A stretch of DNA of 42,535 nt, from NCBI GenBank assembly GCA_902783005.1, contig CACZPI010000084.1, forward strand, positions 1 through 42,535, written 5' to 3'. Both the position numbers and the translations under genes were made by a program. The DNA is from an uncultured Ruminococcus sp. Its GTDB lineage: Bacteria; Bacillota; Clostridia; Oscillospirales; Ruminococcaceae. Of this stretch, positions 40,501-42,535 are shown in pieces (within the stretch, counting starts at the first letter, position 1; every line of letters begins with the position of its first letter). A model generated the notes under the pieces. That model searched no databases, was not told the DNA's origin, and saw nothing but the letters and a program-made list of their open reading frames with translations.

Positions 40501-42535
40501 GCGAGGATGCTCCGGGCGAATATCTGGGCAGCATGTACGTTGCTGCGGAAGAGCATACGGCCATTATCACAGGTTTGCAGCCCGGTGTGCCTTATACCGT
40601 TACCTTTGAGCTGTATCAGAATGACGATACCGATGCCTCGGGCAGGCGCTTCTCCGGCGAAACCGAGACTGCACAGATCATGACACCCTATCCGGCCATT
40701 GCGGATCTGACCGCAGAGCCGGGATACGGCACGGCAGCACTCACCTGGACAAAGCCGGATCCCGAGCTTGTGGATACGGTCGATGTCTGCGTGATGCCCG
40801 GCGGCAGCAAGCGTGCGGAGGGCATGAGCGACGAGGCGCTTGTTAATTATCTTGAAACAACAACCGATCCGCGGATCCTGTGGATCGACGGCACACAGGA
40901 TGCCGCCTGCCAGGCCGGGAACATGAAGCCCGGCAAGCTGTATACCGCCTATGTCTATGCACATGCCGGGACGGACGCGAAGACGCCTGTTTCGATCGTG
41001 GAATTCACCACAAAGGAACTGACAGCCTCCGGTGCAGAGGCGTATGATGTGACAAGCAGCAGCTTCACGGTGTCCTGGGATCCGCTGCCGGACGGCGAAA
41101 TGAAGGCTGCGGCGTACAAGGGCATTCCGGAGGGTGTTGATCTGATCCGGCTGAACGCGCTGATCGAGGAGCTGGATGCAGAATTTGACACGCCCGATGA
41201 ACAGCGCGAATACCTCCTTGCAAATGAAGGTGAGGATGCGGCCATTGCCTATGATGCGTTAAATGACAAGGAAAACCCGGCGGCATATCTGGAGGCGGTG
41301 CCGTATGATACCAATTCCGCTGCATTCACCGGCCTCGAGGAGGATACCCTGTATACCGTACTTCTGATCCCGGCCTATGAGAAAGTATCGGCTGACCCCG
41401 ACCATTTTGCACAGCTCCAGGTCAGAACTGCCGGCAAGCCTGCGATCCGCAATGTCACTGAGGGCAGCGTCGGCTGGGGAGATTTCTCCGTCAAGTGGGA
41501 TGCTCCGGCATCCGAACCGGAGGAGCTGAATGTATCCGTATACCGGGGGATTCCGGAGATTATTGCCGTGGAGGGTGCAGAGAGCTTTGACATCGCTGCA
41601 TACCCGGATACGGTCTGCGTTGAAAACACCGGCGTCAGACCGGATGCGCTCTTCTATACCGCCTCCGGTCTGTATCCCGACACACTGTATACCATTGTGA
41701 TTGAATCGCGTTTTGCCGGCAGCGAACCGGTATTTACCACTGCTCAGGTCAGGACGAAGCCCTTTGACCTGACTGTCACTGATCTGAAGGCGGATCCGAT
41801 TACTGCGGACGGCACCTGCACGGTTTCCTTCTCGCGCCCCGACGGCAAGGTCGGCGTTCAGCTGTTTGCAATTACGGATTTCGGAGACAGAGATGTGCTC
41901 TCCCTGACCTATGCGGAATTTGAGAAGGAATTCATCGGCACAGGCATGATGGCCGGCGCTGCAAACCTCTATGAGAATGAAACATCGTATACCTTTGAAT
42001 CCCTGACCGGCAAGGAGCAGTATGCGATCATTGCATTTGCGGTTCCGGAGATGGGCGGCAGCTATCAGCAGCAGTTTGTGAAGGAAGGCACTGCTGTCCT
42101 TGTGGATGCATTTGCCGAACCGGTTTCCACGGAAAGCACAATGCAGATGACTACAACGGCGCCTGCATCCACGGCTGCAACAGCCGAGAGCACTGCAATG
42201 CCTGCGACGACCGGCACCCAGACCACCACAATGCCGCTTACCACATCGACTATGAAGCAGACGACAAGCACCACATACCCTGTGACAACCTACACACAAA
42301 CCACCCAGACCACTGCAAAGCCGGAAACCACTTCTACTGAAAAGCAAACCACAAGCACCTCATTCCCGGCAACCACCGAAACACACACCACCCATACCAC
42401 CACAATGCCGCTTACCACATCCACGATGAAGCAGACGACAAGCACCACATACCCTGTGACAACCTACACACAAACCACCCAGACCACTACGATGCCGCTT
42501 ACCACATCGACGATGAAGCAGACGACAAGCACCAC
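37563..42535 (+). CDS. Very large secreted LRR / fibronectin-like / Thr-rich surface protein (runs off the window)
   Basis: At least 1657 residues are open to the window end. Residues 1-45 are a signal peptide. About 50-690 hold BspA-type LRR_5 repeats (IGDTAFYGCTSLKQIDL style). About 690-780 form a mixed linker. About 815-940 hold three HxW...CxxCG modules (YCMYCGKPE, HTCLHCGVTE, CLYCTECGEE). About 940-1515 hold several fibronectin type III-like domains (TATLSWDPV, AALTWTKPD, FTVSWDPLP, FSVKWDAPA). From about 1520 there is a Thr/Ser/Pro-rich linker with a 29-residue period. ATG 37563 is preceded by AAAGGAGG, a strong ribosome site. A cell-wall or dockerin anchor may lie beyond the window. 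It shares a promoter with the broken gene upstream. Confidence 0.88.
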   Translation, partial: MNRLRRRILAGASALAMLGMHLAALPPGTFPEIAQRVELTASAAEPNITNCDEFMEYLDENFRYTYNVENNVTSITITGYKGTETDVYMPRPIMASIDGSSAYEGKRIAAIAPDAFAGNTEITSVTLPSSVPEIPDGAFKGCTALEGVKFDNTSNILGTVISASSTEMKRIGDTAFYGCTSLKQIDLGPVGKEYTIGAEAFSGCTSLVSAHIEKVTALGKNCFSGCTALLSVTTSDDKLTEIPENCFYNCTSLSTITLWDHVEKIGASAFRNCRKLQYVDGMWNVREIGDNAFCDCNKLKYLQSTSDDRENGTAYFHLPDALESVGSNAFLHCGAEGTVTIPASVTSIGVGAFCGMGSLNALAMEDESNEKYMTEYGVLYTRPNADGQRAILAWPSKKYMGEYKVPEDIVTIFPYAFSGVDCSRFTIGEGALKTICDRAFENAKFNYFVIDSTEGDPVRFSSRVFENAYIEHFRMYGDAALEYDNSVNANFRNAKIDELYIGENVSKIPDGFFGYCEMDAYMSDAENQANIPVISMLYYNTSHVENVSGGCFAGVEQAEFGEDVGTIPANMFNMPRGGSKLKSVTIPEGVTGIGSGAFRNCPLLTEISLPDSLTSIGSNAFDQTPIRTLYVPGRVTELGMGAFLNMPKLEWIALPDNFGTAWSEIAYCGIGFQGEWPEDVDPVDNTVMIYGVEGSAADDYVNGSPTHSNANAEFTAVTDLSEAAFRYERYGDDDGDTKGTSVYDGDAPMRQFYKYTGSEVTPALYAINDDTGFQDAHVSVYEFNVDPGTALTTISTRNPQDGVGIGYGEFVIYDRGCMTEENGNHAWSRWTTVSEVDCLSDGVDVRYCMYCGKPERVIIKALGHHEWSGWTITKDPTCKAEGEQEHTCLHCGVTETEPIEKAAHTWCAPEDAKTIQPGFGKEGYTCLYCTECGEEGEHLETIPALDTVVKNITVKTPSPTTATLSWDPVNADGVSLHWEREDAPGEYLGSMYVAAEEHTAIITGLQPGVPYTVTFELYQNDDTDASGRRFSGETETAQIMTPYPAIADLTAEPGYGTAALTWTKPDPELVDTVDVCVMPGGSKRAEGMSDEALVNYLETTTDPRILWIDGTQDAACQAGNMKPGKLYTAYVYAHAGTDAKTPVSIVEFTTKELTASGAEAYDVTSSSFTVSWDPLPDGEMKAAAYKGIPEGVDLIRLNALIEELDAEFDTPDEQREYLLANEGEDAAIAYDALNDKENPAAYLEAVPYDTNSAAFTGLEEDTLYTVLLIPAYEKVSADPDHFAQLQVRTAGKPAIRNVTEGSVGWGDFSVKWDAPASEPEELNVSVYRGIPEIIAVEGAESFDIAAYPDTVCVENTGVRPDALFYTASGLYPDTLYTIVIESRFAGSEPVFTTAQVRTKPFDLTVTDLKADPITADGTCTVSFSRPDGKVGVQLFAITDFGDRDVLSLTYAEFEKEFIGTGMMAGAANLYENETSYTFESLTGKEQYAIIAFAVPEMGGSYQQQFVKEGTAVLVDAFAEPVSTESTMQMTTTAPASTAATAESTAMPATTGTQTTTMPLTTSTMKQTTSTTYPVTTYTQTTQTTAKPETTSTEKQTTSTSFPATTETHTTHTTTMPLTTSTMKQTTSTTYPVTTYTQTTQTTTMPLTTSTMKQTTST
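42231..42535 (+). repeat. 87-bp tandem repeat encoding a Thr-rich linker
   Basis: Copies start at 42231, 42318, 42405 and 42492, each beginning at or near ATGCCGCTTACC and encoding MPLTTSTMKQTTSTTYPV plus TTYTQTTQTT. The second copy is strongly diverged (KPETTSTEKQ); the first and third are almost identical in DNA. The fourth is cut by the window end. It is an in-frame linker repeat, probably glycosylated outside the cell and prone to copy-number change. Confidence 0.9.

Noticed and set aside
37179-40964. A 1261-codon minus-strand open frame opposite the large LRR gene
   Set aside because: Same antisense effect. The plus strand shows clear LRR repeats, a signal peptide and a strong ribosome site.
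42231-42535. A CRISPR-like repeat array
   Set aside because: The 87-bp units are contiguous, have no spacers, and keep one open reading frame of Thr-rich linker.

Overview
The window looks like chromosomal DNA of a gut or rumen Firmicute close to cellulosome-forming Ruminococcus (Oscillospiraceae). The evidence is moderately high GC with strongly biased codon use, purine-rich Shine-Dalgarno sites, consensus sigma-A promoters (TTGACA-N17-TATAAT), secreted proteins ending in type I dockerins, BspA-type leucine-rich-repeat surface proteins, Thr-rich linkers and CxxCG/HxW modules. I saw no rRNA, tRNA, transposase, integrase, prophage or CRISPR array.

Layout. (1) 1-1774, plus strand: the tail of one alpha/beta hydrolase, a strong terminator, a doubtful small reading frame and a complete alpha/beta hydrolase. 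(2) 1798-7528, minus strand: a transport unit led by a sigma-A promoter, a cobalamin riboswitch and an intrinsic terminator. It encodes a lipoprotein CbiK-type chelatase, a lipoprotein with two NEAT-like domains, a BtuF/FecB-type binding lipoprotein, one FecCD permease and an ATPase with an unexplained C-terminal domain. (3) 7573-22759, minus strand: an anaerobic adenosylcobalamin operon in the order EamA transporter, cbiD, F, G, H, J, ET, A, cobT, cobU, cobS, a second short cobU-like gene, cobC, cbiB, cobD, cbiP, cbiC. Most junctions are ATGA or TAATG overlaps. cbiL, a cytoplasmic cobaltochelatase, a corrinoid adenosyltransferase and uroporphyrinogen genes are not in the window.

(4) 22860-26747, plus strand: a membrane-anchored hydrolase, an NADPH-quinone reductase/azoreductase-like protein and a Cache-HAMP-PP2C phosphatase. 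(5) 26777-31440, plus strand: an ECF sigma factor fused to a membrane anchor and an extracytoplasmic domain, followed 19 bp later by a dockerin-bearing LRR protein, then an anchored protein of unknown function. (6) 31575-42535, plus strand: cell-surface genes. These are a 1003-residue protein of eight tandem domains with a highly expressed codon style, a dockerin-bearing papain-fold protein whose catalytic Cys and Asn are Ser and Asp, a DUF6935-like gene broken by an internal deletion, and the start of a very large LRR/FnIII/Thr-rich protein that runs off the window.

How they may work together: regions 2 and 3 join corrinoid synthesis with riboswitch-gated capture or import of a metal-tetrapyrrole or corrinoid. 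Regions 5 and 6 look like a substrate-contact and surface-display set, with a membrane-tethered sigma factor as possible sensor. Best leads for new biology are the surface CbiK/NEAT-like/ABC module, the fused sigma factor, the papain-fold pseudoenzyme and the eight-domain protein.
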